Below, piece after piece: positions 24,419-34,523 of a DNA stretch of 43,186 nucleotides. The stretch is from assembly GCA_011051875.1 (NCBI GenBank), contig DRKI01000122.1, positions 1 to 43,186 of the forward strand. The letters run 5' to 3'. The DNA comes from Desulfobulbus sp. (GTDB taxonomy: Bacteria; Desulfobacterota; Desulfobulbia; Desulfobulbales; Desulfobulbaceae). The notes below the pieces were generated by a model. The model did not search any database. It saw only the letters and a list, made by a program, of their open reading frames with translations, and was not told where the DNA came from. How positions within the stretch are numbered: the stretch's first letter is position 1; the number at the start of each line of letters is the position of its first letter. Position numbers and translations under genes: made by a program.

Positions 24419-25699
24419 TCAGGCAGCGTGACGTTTCCTGAACTCGACGATATCACGCTCCCATCCGCCGGGAACTTCCTCTTCCTTCCAGAAGACATAC
24501 GGGTTAGAACGCGGCTCCTTCACATGCTGCGGCATGGGATCGACCTCCATGACGCTCAGGAAGGTGGGCAGGCCGACACGCTGCATGGTCTCGCCGACAC
24601 GCTCGCGGTTCTTGCCAACCTCCATCCACCAGTCCCAGATCTTCTCGATGACGTCGATGACGTTCTCGAACTCGTTCTCGGCAGAGATTTCGATGAAGGG
24701 GATGATCATGGTGGCGAACTGGGCGCCGTCCAGGATCGGGGCCTTGGCGCCGATGCAGATGGTGGCGCCTCTCTCCTTGCCGGGAGCCAGGGCGCGCGGC
24801 ATGACGTTAATGCAGTGCATGCAGCGGGTGCACTCGGCGTTGTCGATCTTCAGCTCATCACCTTCCATCCACATGCACTCGGTCGGGCAGAGGTCGATGA
24901 CCTCCTTCTGGATGTCGAACGGACCCCAGTCACGGCCGGAGTGGGCACCGGCGTTGGACGGGATATTGCCGGCCATGTACTCCTTGACCATGGCCTGGTC
25001 GATCTGGATCTCGTCTTTCCAGGTACCGATGACGGCAAAGTCGGAACGGGCAATGGCTGCAACACAGTCATTGGGGCAGCCGGAGAACTTGAACTTGAAC
25101 TTGTAGGGGAATGCCGGGCGATGGATCTCATCCTGGTAGTGGACGGTCAGCTGATGACAGATCTCCTGGGTATCGTAGCAGGCCCACTGGCAGCGGGACT
25201 CGCCGAGGCAGCAGGAGGGGGTCCGCAGGTTGGAGCCGGAACCGCCGAGGTCCTGCTTCAGGTCATGGGTCAGGTCCCAGAACAGGGGCTCCAGGTTCTC
25301 GGTCCTGGTGCCGAGCAGGACCATGTCACCGGTGGAACCGTGCATGTTGGTCATACCGGAACCGTACTTCTCCCACAGGTCCATCAGGCCACGCAGGTTC
25401 TCGGTGGAGTAGTAGAGACCGGACGGCTGGTTGACACGAACGGTATGGAAATGCTCCACGCCCGGAAACCGGTCGGGAACATCGGAGTAACGGCCAACGA
25501 TACCGCCGCCGTACCCGAAGACACCGACGATGCCGCCGTGCTTCCAGTGGGTGATCTTGTCTTCATATGAAAGCTCGAGCTGACCGAGAATATCCCAGCA
25601 CTCGGGCTTGGTTTCAGCCTGCCGCTTCATGTCAGTGACGAAACTCGGCCACGGGCCTTTTTCCAGCTCGTCCAACAAAGGCGTATCATGCTTTGCCAT
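24419..25699 (-). CDS. dsrA: Dissimilatory sulfite reductase subunit alpha
   Basis: A 426-residue alpha subunit. The siroheme-associated cluster ligands are Cys164, Cys170, Cys208 and Cys212 (CLGESRC and FSGCPNDC). The ferredoxin domain uses Cys271 and CTRCMHC (290, 293, 296). The sequence is of the bacterial reductive type, as expected for sulfate reducers or disproportionators; oxidative-type DsrA cannot be excluded without a tree, but dsrD argues against it. GAGGAGG precedes the ATG. It is the first gene of dsrA-dsrB-dsrD. Confidence 0.98.
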   Translation of the reverse strand: MAKHDTPLLDELEKGPWPSFVTDMKRQAETKPECWDILGQLELSYEDKITHWKHGGIVGVFGYGGGIVGRYSDVPDRFPGVEHFHTVRVNQPSGLYYSTENLRGLMDLWEKYGSGMTNMHGSTGDMVLLGTRTENLEPLFWDLTHDLKQDLGGSGSNLRTPSCCLGESRCQWACYDTQEICHQLTVHYQDEIHRPAFPYKFKFKFSGCPNDCVAAIARSDFAVIGTWKDEIQIDQAMVKEYMAGNIPSNAGAHSGRDWGPFDIQKEVIDLCPTECMWMEGDELKIDNAECTRCMHCINVMPRALAPGKERGATICIGAKAPILDGAQFATMIIPFIEISAENEFENVIDVIEKIWDWWMEVGKNRERVGETMQRVGLPTFLSVMEVDPMPQHVKEPRSNPYVFWKEEEVPGGWERDIVEFRKRHAA

Positions 25700-25798
25700 C
25701 TGTGTTCCTCCTCGCTAATGTTGTTTATGAAAACCAGTTAAGCAGTACAACAGGAAGGGGCAAGCGCTCATTTCCTACCATCCGGTTACACACTACCC

Positions 25799-25814
25799 CT
25801 GAATGCCCATTCAG
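25799..25814 (-). promoter_or_regulatory. Palindrome at the dsrA transcription start
   Basis: CTGAAT-GCCC-ATTCAG, a perfect 6-bp inverted repeat, begins at the predicted +1 of the dsr promoter (near 25814). It could be an operator for an unknown regulator or a short 5' stem on the transcript. Confidence 0.5.
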
Positions 25815-25820
25815 TCAGCG

Positions 25821-25849
25821 AGCATAAACTTCCTTGATATCTTTGTCAA
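25821..25849 (-). promoter_or_regulatory. Sigma-70 promoter for dsrABD
   Basis: On the minus strand TTGACA (25849-25844), 17 bases and TATGCT (25826-25821). It is the best promoter in the dsrA-pgi gap and gives a leader of about 115 bases. Confidence 0.75.
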
Positions 25850-25990
25850 CTAAAAATGCAACTGTCCGGCAATAGAGGATTATAATAGTATGTCACGGTT
25901 CAGCCGCTCCTGCCGCCAGCCGCTAATCAGCAGGCATCGGGTCCCGAAAGCGGCGGTATTGCACCGGCCCGGCCAGACACCGCCCAGGCA
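25850..25990. other. pgi-dsrA intergenic remainder
   Basis: A second AT-rich site, TATTATAAT on the minus strand near 25880, lacks a matching -35. No clear terminator after pgi was found and no small gene is supported. Confidence 0.35.
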
Positions 25991-27601
25991 CTACAGCATC
26001 CCCGCGGCCACCAGCATGGCTGATTCCGGAGAATCGTCCTCAGCCCCGCCGTCCCCAGCTTCCGCCGCAGCCATCGTTTCGAGCAGACGTCCGGCCAGCA
26101 CCTTGCCGAGCTGCACTCCTTCCTGATCAAACGAATTGATATTCCAGCAAAAGCCCTGAAAAACGATCTTGTGCTCATAAAGTGCCAGCAGCGTGCCCAT
26201 GGTGCGGGCCGTGAGGCGGTCGGCCAGGAGCAGGAGGCTGGGCCGGTTGCCGGCAAAACGCCTGGCCGGATTGTCGTCCGGCCGGCCCATGGCCAGGGCC
26301 AGGGACTGGGCCAGCATGTTGGCCACCAGCTTCTGCTGGGAGGTGGTTCCGGCCACCAGCTGATCGACCCCGTACTGGGAGTTGCGCAGGCCGATGAACT
26401 CGGCCGGCACGATCTCGGTTCCCTGGTGCAGGAGCTGGTAGAAGGCGTGCTGGCCGTTGGTACCCGGCTCGCCCCAGACCACCGGCCCGGTCTGCCAGCG
26501 GACCGGCGCCCCCTGCCTGGTAATGGACTTGCCGTTGCTCTCCATGTCGCACTGCTGCAGGTGGGCGGGGAACCGGGCCAGGGCCTGGCTGTAGGGCAGG
26601 ACCGCCACCGTGGGCATGCCAAGGAAGTTGTGGTTCCAGATGCCCAGCATGGCCATCATGAGCGGGATGTTGCGGCGGATATCCCGCTCCTCGGCCGCCA
26701 CGTCCATGGCATGGGCGCCGCGCAGCAGCTCGACAAAGGTTTCGTAGCCCAGGGCGAAACCGAGCGTCACACCCCCGACCATGGAGGTGGCCGAGTAACG
26801 GCCGCCGATATAGTCGAACATGTGGAAGGTGGCCCGATACCGGCTCGGATCGTCCATGGGGCTGCCCTTGCCGGTGACGGCCAGCAGGTGCCTGGATGGT
26901 TCGAGCCCGGAACGAACCAGGGCCTCCCGGACCAGCTGTTCATTGGTCCGGGTCTCCAGGGTGGTGCCACTCTTGGAAACCACGTTGACCAGGGTCCGCG
27001 ACAGGTCCAGGCCATCCAGGACCGAGGCGGCGTCATCGGGATCGACATTGGCGATGAAACAGGCCCTGCGGCCGGACCGGCGCAGGCTGGCAAGAGCCAG
27101 GTAGAGGGCGCGCGGTCCCAGGTCCGAGCCGCCGATACCCACCTGGATCATGGTGTGGAAGGATTCCCCCCGGTGGTTGGTTATCCGCCCCTGGTCGAGG
27201 TCGTCGAGAAACGTACGCAGCCGTTCGAGCTGTTCCCGGGCCCTGGCCGAGGCCTCTTCGGCCAGGGGCGGATCGGAGAAGACATCGCGGCTGGCCGTGT
27301 GCAGGACCTGGCGGTTTTCACTCTCACAGCCCTCGATCCGGTTGAGAACGGCACCCGCCTTCATGGCCAGGAAGGCGTCGATTATTCCTGCCTGGTCGGC
27401 CAGCTCCTGCAGGCCATCGAGCACCCGCTCATCCACCCGCTGGGTGGCATAGAGGAGATCAAAGCCGCAGGAAGAGATGCAACAGCTCCGGATCCGTTCC
27501 GGTGACAAGAATCCCGGCCGGGTCAGGTCAGGAGGATCGGCGGCCAGCTCCCGCAGGCGTCCGCAGGCGGGCAGGTCTGAAAAATCACGAAACTGCATCA
27601 T
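25991..27601 (-). CDS. pgi: Glucose-6-phosphate isomerase
   Basis: A 536-residue SIS-fold enzyme interconverting glucose-6-phosphate and fructose-6-phosphate. Family segments are GIGGSDLGPRA, NVVSKSGTTLETRTNEQ, GGRYSATSMVGG and the signature GEPGTNGQHAFYQLLHQGTE with the catalytic glutamate. GGAGGGAG precedes two possible ATGs (27601 and 27598). It follows rpe by 18 bases on the same strand, a sugar-phosphate pair with the glpX gene elsewhere in the window. Confidence 0.96.
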   Translation of the reverse strand: MMQFRDFSDLPACGRLRELAADPPDLTRPGFLSPERIRSCCISSCGFDLLYATQRVDERVLDGLQELADQAGIIDAFLAMKAGAVLNRIEGCESENRQVLHTASRDVFSDPPLAEEASARAREQLERLRTFLDDLDQGRITNHRGESFHTMIQVGIGGSDLGPRALYLALASLRRSGRRACFIANVDPDDAASVLDGLDLSRTLVNVVSKSGTTLETRTNEQLVREALVRSGLEPSRHLLAVTGKGSPMDDPSRYRATFHMFDYIGGRYSATSMVGGVTLGFALGYETFVELLRGAHAMDVAAEERDIRRNIPLMMAMLGIWNHNFLGMPTVAVLPYSQALARFPAHLQQCDMESNGKSITRQGAPVRWQTGPVVWGEPGTNGQHAFYQLLHQGTEIVPAEFIGLRNSQYGVDQLVAGTTSQQKLVANMLAQSLALAMGRPDDNPARRFAGNRPSLLLLADRLTARTMGTLLALYEHKIVFQGFCWNINSFDQEGVQLGKVLAGRLLETMAAAEAGDGGAEDDSPESAMLVAAGML

Positions 27602-27619
27602 AAACTCCCTCCATGGATG

Positions 27620-28282
27620 TCAGCCGCCGGCCAGTCGCTTCATCTCCGCGATCACTTCACCATAGTCGTCGGCCCCGTAAACGGCCGAGCCGGCCACAAA
27701 GATATTGGCGCCTGCAGCGGCGATCCGGCCTATGGTGGCCGGACTGACGCCGCCGTCCACCTCGATGCCTGCCTCCGGGTTGACCGCATCGAGACGCTGC
27801 CGCAGGGTCCTGATCTTGTCCAGGCTCGACTCGATGAACGACTGGCCGCCAAAGCCGGGATTGACGCTCATCAGCATGACCAGGTCAACGTCGGCCAGGA
27901 TGTAGTCCAGGGTGGCAAGCGAGGTTGCCGGGTTGAGCACCGCCCCGGCCCGGCAGCCCAGGTCCCTGATCCGATGGATGGTCCGATGCAGGTGGGTGCA
28001 GGCCTCCACGTGGACGGTGATCCAGTCGGCCCCTGCTGCGGCGAAATCGTCCAGGTAGCGGTCCGGTTCGGTGATCATCAGGTGCACGTCCAGGGGCAGC
28101 TTGGTCACCTCCCTGGCCGCCCTGACCACCAGGGGCCCGATGGTGATGTTGGGAACAAAGTGACCGTCCATGACGTCGATGTGTATCACCTCGGCGCCGG
28201 CCAGTTCAACTCTCTCTATCTCCTCGCCGAGGCGAGAGAAATCCGCCGACAGGATGGACGGAGCTATCTTTATGGATCTCAT
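27620..28282 (-). CDS. rpe: Ribulose-phosphate 3-epimerase
   Basis: A 220-residue TIM-barrel enzyme of the pentose phosphate pathway. Motifs include APSILSADFSRLGEEI, IHIDVMDGHFVPNIT, the metal His/Asp set in LDVHLMI, MSVNPGFGGQ and EVDGGVSPATI. AGGAAG precedes the ATG. The repeat element at 28301-28475 lies directly upstream, so rpe carries it in its leader. Confidence 0.96.
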   Translation of the reverse strand: MRSIKIAPSILSADFSRLGEEIERVELAGAEVIHIDVMDGHFVPNITIGPLVVRAAREVTKLPLDVHLMITEPDRYLDDFAAAGADWITVHVEACTHLHRTIHRIRDLGCRAGAVLNPATSLATLDYILADVDLVMLMSVNPGFGGQSFIESSLDKIRTLRQRLDAVNPEAGIEVDGGVSPATIGRIAAAGANIFVAGSAVYGADDYGEVIAEMKRLAGG

Positions 28283-28300
28283 GGTGTCTTCCTGGATTGG

Positions 28301-28475
28301 ACCTGAAGCGAACGGTTATCATTGTGCCCCGGGACGGGAATCTTGTGCTGTTTCATCGCAGTATGCCCGGCATGGAACACCGCAAGGCTGGGCAGATCGG
28401 GGCACATGGAAATCCCGGCGGGTTTCTCATTCATCTTTTTCCATTTACGGACGGGTAACGCTCAACAATTCAGGT
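28301..28475 (-). repeat. MITE-like intergenic element, copy 2
   Basis: 175 bases bounded by ACCTGAA and TTCAGGT. The inner block, TGTGCCCC paired with GGGGCACA around about 65 bases, is strongly similar to the block in copy 1 (17713-17815). Shared words include GTGTTCCA, GCACAAGA and GATCTGCC-like sequence, with matched changes in the closing stem. ATGGAAA and TTTCCAT make a further hairpin. The orientation is the same relative to the downstream gene as in copy 1. Confidence 0.6.
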
Positions 28476-28676
28476 CGGATCTGGATCAAGGGACTACGGA
28501 GGCCGCCGGACCACGGCGTCCTTTCTTTCGGCCGCGAGTCCCTATTGTACCGAAGCCGTCAGCATTGTACAGCCCAAATTGAACGATTTGCATTTTGTCC
28601 CGGCATACGGGGTAACCGCTCACCGGCGCGCTATCACCCTGGCATTATCTCCGAATTGTCAACGTCTCCCCCCTGC
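28476..28676. other. Remainder of the dprA-rpe intergenic region
   Basis: Two GGTACAAT/GTACAAT boxes lie on the minus strand (near 28545 and 28570), 19 bases apart, and may be -10 elements for rpe. No convincing -35 goes with them. A second CAAATTG motif like the one at 11330 is near 28575. No gene is supported. Confidence 0.35.
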
Positions 28677-29813
28677 TCAGTCATCGGGGAGCCGTTCGTA
28701 GCGCTGGCCGGGCAGCTGGCGGACCAGGCCGGCCATCTCCAGGCCCAACAGAAGGCCGTGCACCCGCTGGGCGGCAAGGCCGGTGGCGCGGATGATCGAA
28801 TCAATGTCGCTGGGATAGACTTCAAGGACCGAGAGCAGGCGCAGCTCCTCTTCGCCGAGCTCGACGGGCAGGGACTTCCGGCCCGCATCCGGTATCCGTT
28901 CCTCGTGCCGGGACGCGACCAGGCCCAGTTCCAGGACGATATCCTCGGCCGACTGGACCAGGTGGGCCCCCTGCTGCAGCAACCGGTGCGGCCCGACGCT
29001 GCGGCTGGAATCGATGCGGCCGGGCACGGCAAAGACCTCCCTCCCCTGGTCCAGGGCAAGGCGTGCCGTGATCAGGGAGCCGGACCGGCGTGTCGCCTCC
29101 ACCACCACGACCCCCATGACCAGACCGGCAATGATCCGGTTGCGGGCCGGAAACCGGAACCCATCCGGCCTGGTACCGGGCGGATATTCACTGATAACGG
29201 CACCCGAGGCGGCGACCTCCCTGTACAGCCTGTCATGGTCGCGGGGATAGACGACATCGATACCGCAGCCCAGGACCCCCACTGTCGCGCCACCACCATC
29301 GAGCGCCCCCTGGTGGGCGGCGGCGTCGATACCGTGTGCCAGGCCGGACACCACGGTGACGCCCCGGTCCGCCAGGTCCCTGGCCAGGGTGAAGCTGCAG
29401 CGCCGGCCGTAGGAGGTGGCGGCGCGGGAGCCGATCACGGCCACCCCGGCGCCGGCAAGCGAGGCTGGATCACCGCGAACGTAGAGGACCACGGGTGATT
29501 CTTCTATGGAACGGAGGAGGGGAGGATAAGCGAAATCGTCGCGGCAGACGAGGGAGACCCCGAGGCGGGCCAGGGTGGCCAAGGTCTGATCGGCCCGGTC
29601 ACGGGCCCGGCTGATCCGGTCGCGATCGGCGAGCAGGTCGGCCAGGCGGGGGCCACAGCCCCTGACCCGCCGCACTGCACCACTGGCGGCAAGTACCGCT
29701 GCCGGACTGCCGAAGGCATCGACCAGCCGATTGATCAGGCCGCAGCCCAGGCCGGGCAGAAAGGTGAGGGTGAGCCAGTCGCGGGCAGAAGAAGAAAAGA
29801 CCACCACGGCCAC
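28677..29813 (-). CDS. dprA: DNA-processing protein DprA
   Basis: About 378 residues if GTG 29813 is used; the frame is open to 29924, near the rpoD stop, and no clear ribosome site decides the start. DprA loads RecA on incoming single-stranded DNA in natural transformation. A SAM-like helix-hairpin N-terminus leads to the Rossmann core with VAVIGSRAATSYGRR, SGLAHGIDAAAHQGAL, YPRDHDRLY, FPARNRIIAGL and ITARLALDQGREVFAVPG. A C-terminal winged helix (IIRATGLAAQRVHGLLLGLEMAG) follows. It is the last gene of dnaG-rpoD-dprA. Confidence 0.92.
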   Translation of the reverse strand: MAVVVFSSSARDWLTLTFLPGLGCGLINRLVDAFGSPAAVLAASGAVRRVRGCGPRLADLLADRDRISRARDRADQTLATLARLGVSLVCRDDFAYPPLLRSIEESPVVLYVRGDPASLAGAGVAVIGSRAATSYGRRCSFTLARDLADRGVTVVSGLAHGIDAAAHQGALDGGGATVGVLGCGIDVVYPRDHDRLYREVAASGAVISEYPPGTRPDGFRFPARNRIIAGLVMGVVVVEATRRSGSLITARLALDQGREVFAVPGRIDSSRSVGPHRLLQQGAHLVQSAEDIVLELGLVASRHEERIPDAGRKSLPVELGEEELRLLSVLEVYPSDIDSIIRATGLAAQRVHGLLLGLEMAGLVRQLPGQRYERLPDD

Positions 29814-29945
29814 CGGGGTCAGCAGAGAGGGGATAAACAGGAGCGGCCCGGCCGGCCGAACGCCAGGAACGCCCGGCCACGGGTTTCCCCGGCAGGTACC
29901 GGCGATCCGGCATGACGCCGCCACGGGCGGTCTTGCCGCATCTCT

Positions 29946-31538
<1,593 letters not shown>

Positions 31539-31791
31539 CGGTCCCTCTCAGACAGTGCACAAAAAAAATGAAACCCGAGCCAGCCCCGCGCCGTGCCGGC
31601 AAAACTCTTGTACCCGCCACCGGCGTCCAGGGGGCGTCTTGCTGCTCCGGCTCGTCCCGCCAACAGCCCGCGGCCGGGCAGAACAGGACAGCCCAAAAAC
31701 AATCAACAACCTGAAATTAATTATATTTTACCTAGAACCATCACCGCGGCCCGCCGCCGCCATCAAGTACATTTTTGTAATGTATCAGCTT
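31539..31791. promoter_or_regulatory. dnaG-rpoD spacer with possible rpoD promoter
   Basis: The 253-base gap has a perfect TATAAT on the minus strand (31725-31720) in an AT-rich stretch, without a clear -35. The inverted repeat TACATT/AATGTA lies near 31770-31785. Close to rpoD a GC stem (GCCGGC with GCTGGC) is followed by a T8 run. Separate control of rpoD is likely. Confidence 0.4.
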
Positions 31792-33618
31792 TCATATTTT
31801 ATTCAACAAGTTATCAGAAAAACCTGTCCTTTTTCTTTCTTCCTCCTGTCGACGGCGCAGGAGTTCCATGAGCAGGGCGGTATCCCCGCTCTGTTGAGCC
31901 TCACTGATCCGGCGCAGGAGATCCCTGCTGCTCTTCCGCTGGCGGAATAGCCGTATCCACGTTATTAATTCTTCGCACATGGATTGCGCTTGCACATTCC
32001 GTGCCTCATCATCGTCCAAATCACTTTCCGGTTCGCGCATCAACAACTCTGCGACATAACGACGTTCTTCATCGCCCTGGAGAAGAGAGAGCAACTGCTC
32101 GCACGAACAGGTACCCTCTGCAGTCCCCCTCTTCAACGCGTCAATTACTTGACAGGTTATCTCTCCGCTGACCACCTCCTCGAGCCCCGCCTCCTGGAGC
32201 TCGCGAAAGTGCTCCGGGTACAGGATGAGAAAATCGAGCAGTTGACGTTCCCGCCGCGGTATGGTCTCCCCGGAGGGAGGGTGTTCGGCGCCGGTCCCGG
32301 CCCCTGCCGGTTTCCGGGCAGCGGAACGGGAAAGGAACCGTTCCGGCGCCACCCCGAGTTTTTCACCGAAATGGGCGGCCATAAGTGATTTCTGGGCCGG
32401 GTCGCTGCTCTGGCTGACCAGCTCCTGCAACTCGCCGATGATCCGGCTCTTGCCGCTCAGGGTCAGGCCGTGGCGCCGCACCAGGCTGTCAAAAACAAAC
32501 TCGGCCAGGGGCCGGGCAGCGGCCACCAGCTCGTGGACAGCCTCGGGCCCCTGCTCCCGCACCAGCGAGTCGGGATCATGACCCTCGGGCAGAATGGCCA
32601 CCTTGCCCTCCACCTGCTCGGCCAGGAACAGGGGGACCGAACGCATGGCCGCCTTGAGTCCTGCCGCGTCACCGTCAAAGAGCAGGACAACCTCGTCACA
32701 GTAGCCGCGCAGCAGGCGGACGTGGGCCCGGGTAAGGGAAGTCCCCAGGGGAGCCACCACATTGTCGATGCCATGGACGGCAAGCAGGATCAGGTCAAAG
32801 TTTCCCTCCACCACCAGGGCCCGGCGGCCCTGGCGAATGGCCTGGCGGTGCTGAAAGAGACCGAACAGGATGCGGCTCTTGTCAAACACCGCACTCTCCG
32901 GGGAGTTCATATACTTGGGTTTGCCGTCACCGAGGATGCGGCCGCCAAAGGCGACCACCCGGCCTGTCATGTCCTGGATGGGGAACAGGACCCGGTCCCG
33001 GAACCGGTCATAGTGCCCGCCCCGCTCCCTGCGCACGGCCAGACCGGCACGCTCGATATCGGCCACGGAGAACTTTTTCGCCCGCAGCCGGCGGGTGATG
33101 AAGTCCCACCCTCCGCTCTCCGGAGCCGGGGCATAGCCAAGCCGGTACTTTTCCACGATCCCGTCCGGAACCTGCCGCTGTTGCAGGTATTCCCGGGCCG
33201 CCCGGGCAACATCACCGGAACTAAGACACTGCTGGTAGAGGAGGGCCGCGGCCTCATTGACCTGGTAGAGCGCCTCGCGCTCCCTGATGCGGATCTTGTC
33301 GCGATCACTCAGACGGCGCCGCGGCAGATCGATGTGGTATCGCCGGGCCAGGGTCTCCAGGGCCTCGGGAAACCCCATATGGTGATACTTCATGACAAAG
33401 GAGAAGACATCACCCGATTCACCGCAGCCGAAACAGTGAAAGAACTGGCCCTGGGGATTGACGGAAAAGGAGGGGGTCTTCTCGGCATGAAAGGGGCAGA
33501 GCCCGGTATAGCGGGAACCGGCTCTCTTGAGCTGCACGCACTCGCCGATCACCTCGACGATATCGGCGGCCTCGCGTACCCGGTTCTTCACTTCCTCCCT
33601 GGAATCAGGCACGGCCAT
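31792..33618 (-). CDS. dnaG: DNA primase
   Basis: A 608-residue primase that makes RNA primers for replication. The N-terminal zinc finger uses Cys41, His44, Cys62 and Cys65 (CPFH and CFGC). The catalytic core has the RNAP-basic motif and TOPRIM residues in VVEGNFDLILL and LLFDGDAAGLKAAM. The C-terminal helicase-binding region (about 430-608) is helical and variable. GGAG lies before the ATG. It heads the classic macromolecular synthesis order dnaG-rpoD, here with dprA third. Confidence 0.96.
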   Translation of the reverse strand: MAVPDSREEVKNRVREAADIVEVIGECVQLKRAGSRYTGLCPFHAEKTPSFSVNPQGQFFHCFGCGESGDVFSFVMKYHHMGFPEALETLARRYHIDLPRRRLSDRDKIRIREREALYQVNEAAALLYQQCLSSGDVARAAREYLQQRQVPDGIVEKYRLGYAPAPESGGWDFITRRLRAKKFSVADIERAGLAVRRERGGHYDRFRDRVLFPIQDMTGRVVAFGGRILGDGKPKYMNSPESAVFDKSRILFGLFQHRQAIRQGRRALVVEGNFDLILLAVHGIDNVVAPLGTSLTRAHVRLLRGYCDEVVLLFDGDAAGLKAAMRSVPLFLAEQVEGKVAILPEGHDPDSLVREQGPEAVHELVAAARPLAEFVFDSLVRRHGLTLSGKSRIIGELQELVSQSSDPAQKSLMAAHFGEKLGVAPERFLSRSAARKPAGAGTGAEHPPSGETIPRRERQLLDFLILYPEHFRELQEAGLEEVVSGEITCQVIDALKRGTAEGTCSCEQLLSLLQGDEERRYVAELLMREPESDLDDDEARNVQAQSMCEELITWIRLFRQRKSSRDLLRRISEAQQSGDTALLMELLRRRQEEERKRTGFSDNLLNKI

Positions 33619-33635
33619 GATGGTTCTCCGGTTTC

Positions 33636-33650
33636 ATTTCAGTATGAAAT
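33636..33650 (-). promoter_or_regulatory. Palindrome in the dnaG leader
   Basis: ATTTCA-GTA-TGAAAT, a perfect 6-bp inverted repeat, lies 17 bases upstream of the dnaG ATG, between a weak promoter-like pair (TCGACC, 18 bases, GATAAT) and the ribosome site. Confidence 0.35.
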
Positions 33651-33794
33651 TTCCCTGGAATGGAGTAGATTATCACTGTTTTCCCGGTCCATGGTCGAGG
33701 GCCGGCAGGCAAGGGACATCCGCCCGAACCGGCCGCCAGGCCGGAACCGGACCCGCAGGCAGCATCCGGACCCAACCCTTCCAGGAGATACACC

Positions 33795-34523
33795 GTGATT
33801 CAAGACATTGACCAGATGCTCTCCTTTGAGGTCAAAAAGGAGATTGCCGACCGCTATTTCAGCTTTCGCAAGCTGATCGAGGAAGATCTCCGCGAGTTTG
33901 ACAACCAGGTCGCCAATTCCCTCCTCCGCCTCGAACAGAAGATCGGCTTTGACCTGGTCCGCCTCTACATCCTCCTCAGGGACGAGAAGCTCATCCACGA
34001 GTTCTTCAAGGAGGCGGGCCTGAAGGAGCCGCTGTTCTTCGACCCCTATTTTCTCGAATCGCCCACCATCAGGAAACGGCTCTTCAAGGGACTCATGGCG
34101 CACGGCATGACCAGGCATTCCCGCTTCACCAACATGATCATGGACATCTACAACTCGCTGGCCGGAAAAATCGACGAGTACAACAAGAACCTGGAAGAGC
34201 TGGCCGAAGAGCGGGAGACCATTGCCGAGGAGATCAAGCTCTTCTACCGCAACAATGACCTGGGCACCATCATGGGCTTCCTCCGCGGCCTGGGCGGGGC
34301 AGGGCCCTACAAGGCAGGTGCCATGGAGGGCGGTCTGGTCCCGGAAACCGGAACGACACTGGAACAGAAGATGCGGGTCAAGCCGCCGCCGCCGGTTGCA
34401 GAGCTGCTGCCGGTCCTGCCGCCCATCCAGCCGGCCAGGAAGATCAAGCACCGGCTCAAACCGATCATCGACCGCGCCTACGAGTTGCAGGGCCATCCGG
34501 AAATGCGGGACCTTGTCAGCTGA
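33795..34523 (+). CDS. Unrecognised helical protein, 242 residues
   Basis: Starts with GTG 33795, preceded by AGGAG at good spacing. No family was recognised. Residues 1-165 are highly helical, with charged coiled-coil segments (IADRYFSFRKLIEEDLREFD, then EYNKNLEELAEERETIAEEI). A Pro-rich linker (about 195-215) and a basic C-terminus (ARKIKHRLKPIIDRAYEL) follow. No signal peptide or membrane helix is seen, so it is cytoplasmic. Its stop overlaps the antiporter start (TGATG), indicating coupling. Confidence 0.75.
   Translation: MIQDIDQMLSFEVKKEIADRYFSFRKLIEEDLREFDNQVANSLLRLEQKIGFDLVRLYILLRDEKLIHEFFKEAGLKEPLFFDPYFLESPTIRKRLFKGLMAHGMTRHSRFTNMIMDIYNSLAGKIDEYNKNLEELAEERETIAEEIKLFYRNNDLGTIMGFLRGLGGAGPYKAGAMEGGLVPETGTTLEQKMRVKPPPPVAELLPVLPPIQPARKIKHRLKPIIDRAYELQGHPEMRDLVS

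Noticed and set aside
28322-28582. Small open frames inside the repeat element (and the related one at 17570-17880)
   Set aside because: The similarity of their translations reflects DNA-level similarity of the repeats. The frames are in different registers and lack ribosome sites.
31539-31600. Attenuator before rpoD (GC stem and T8 run)
   Set aside because: The stem is short, has a G-T pair, and ends nine bases before the T-run. It is too weak to call as a terminator.
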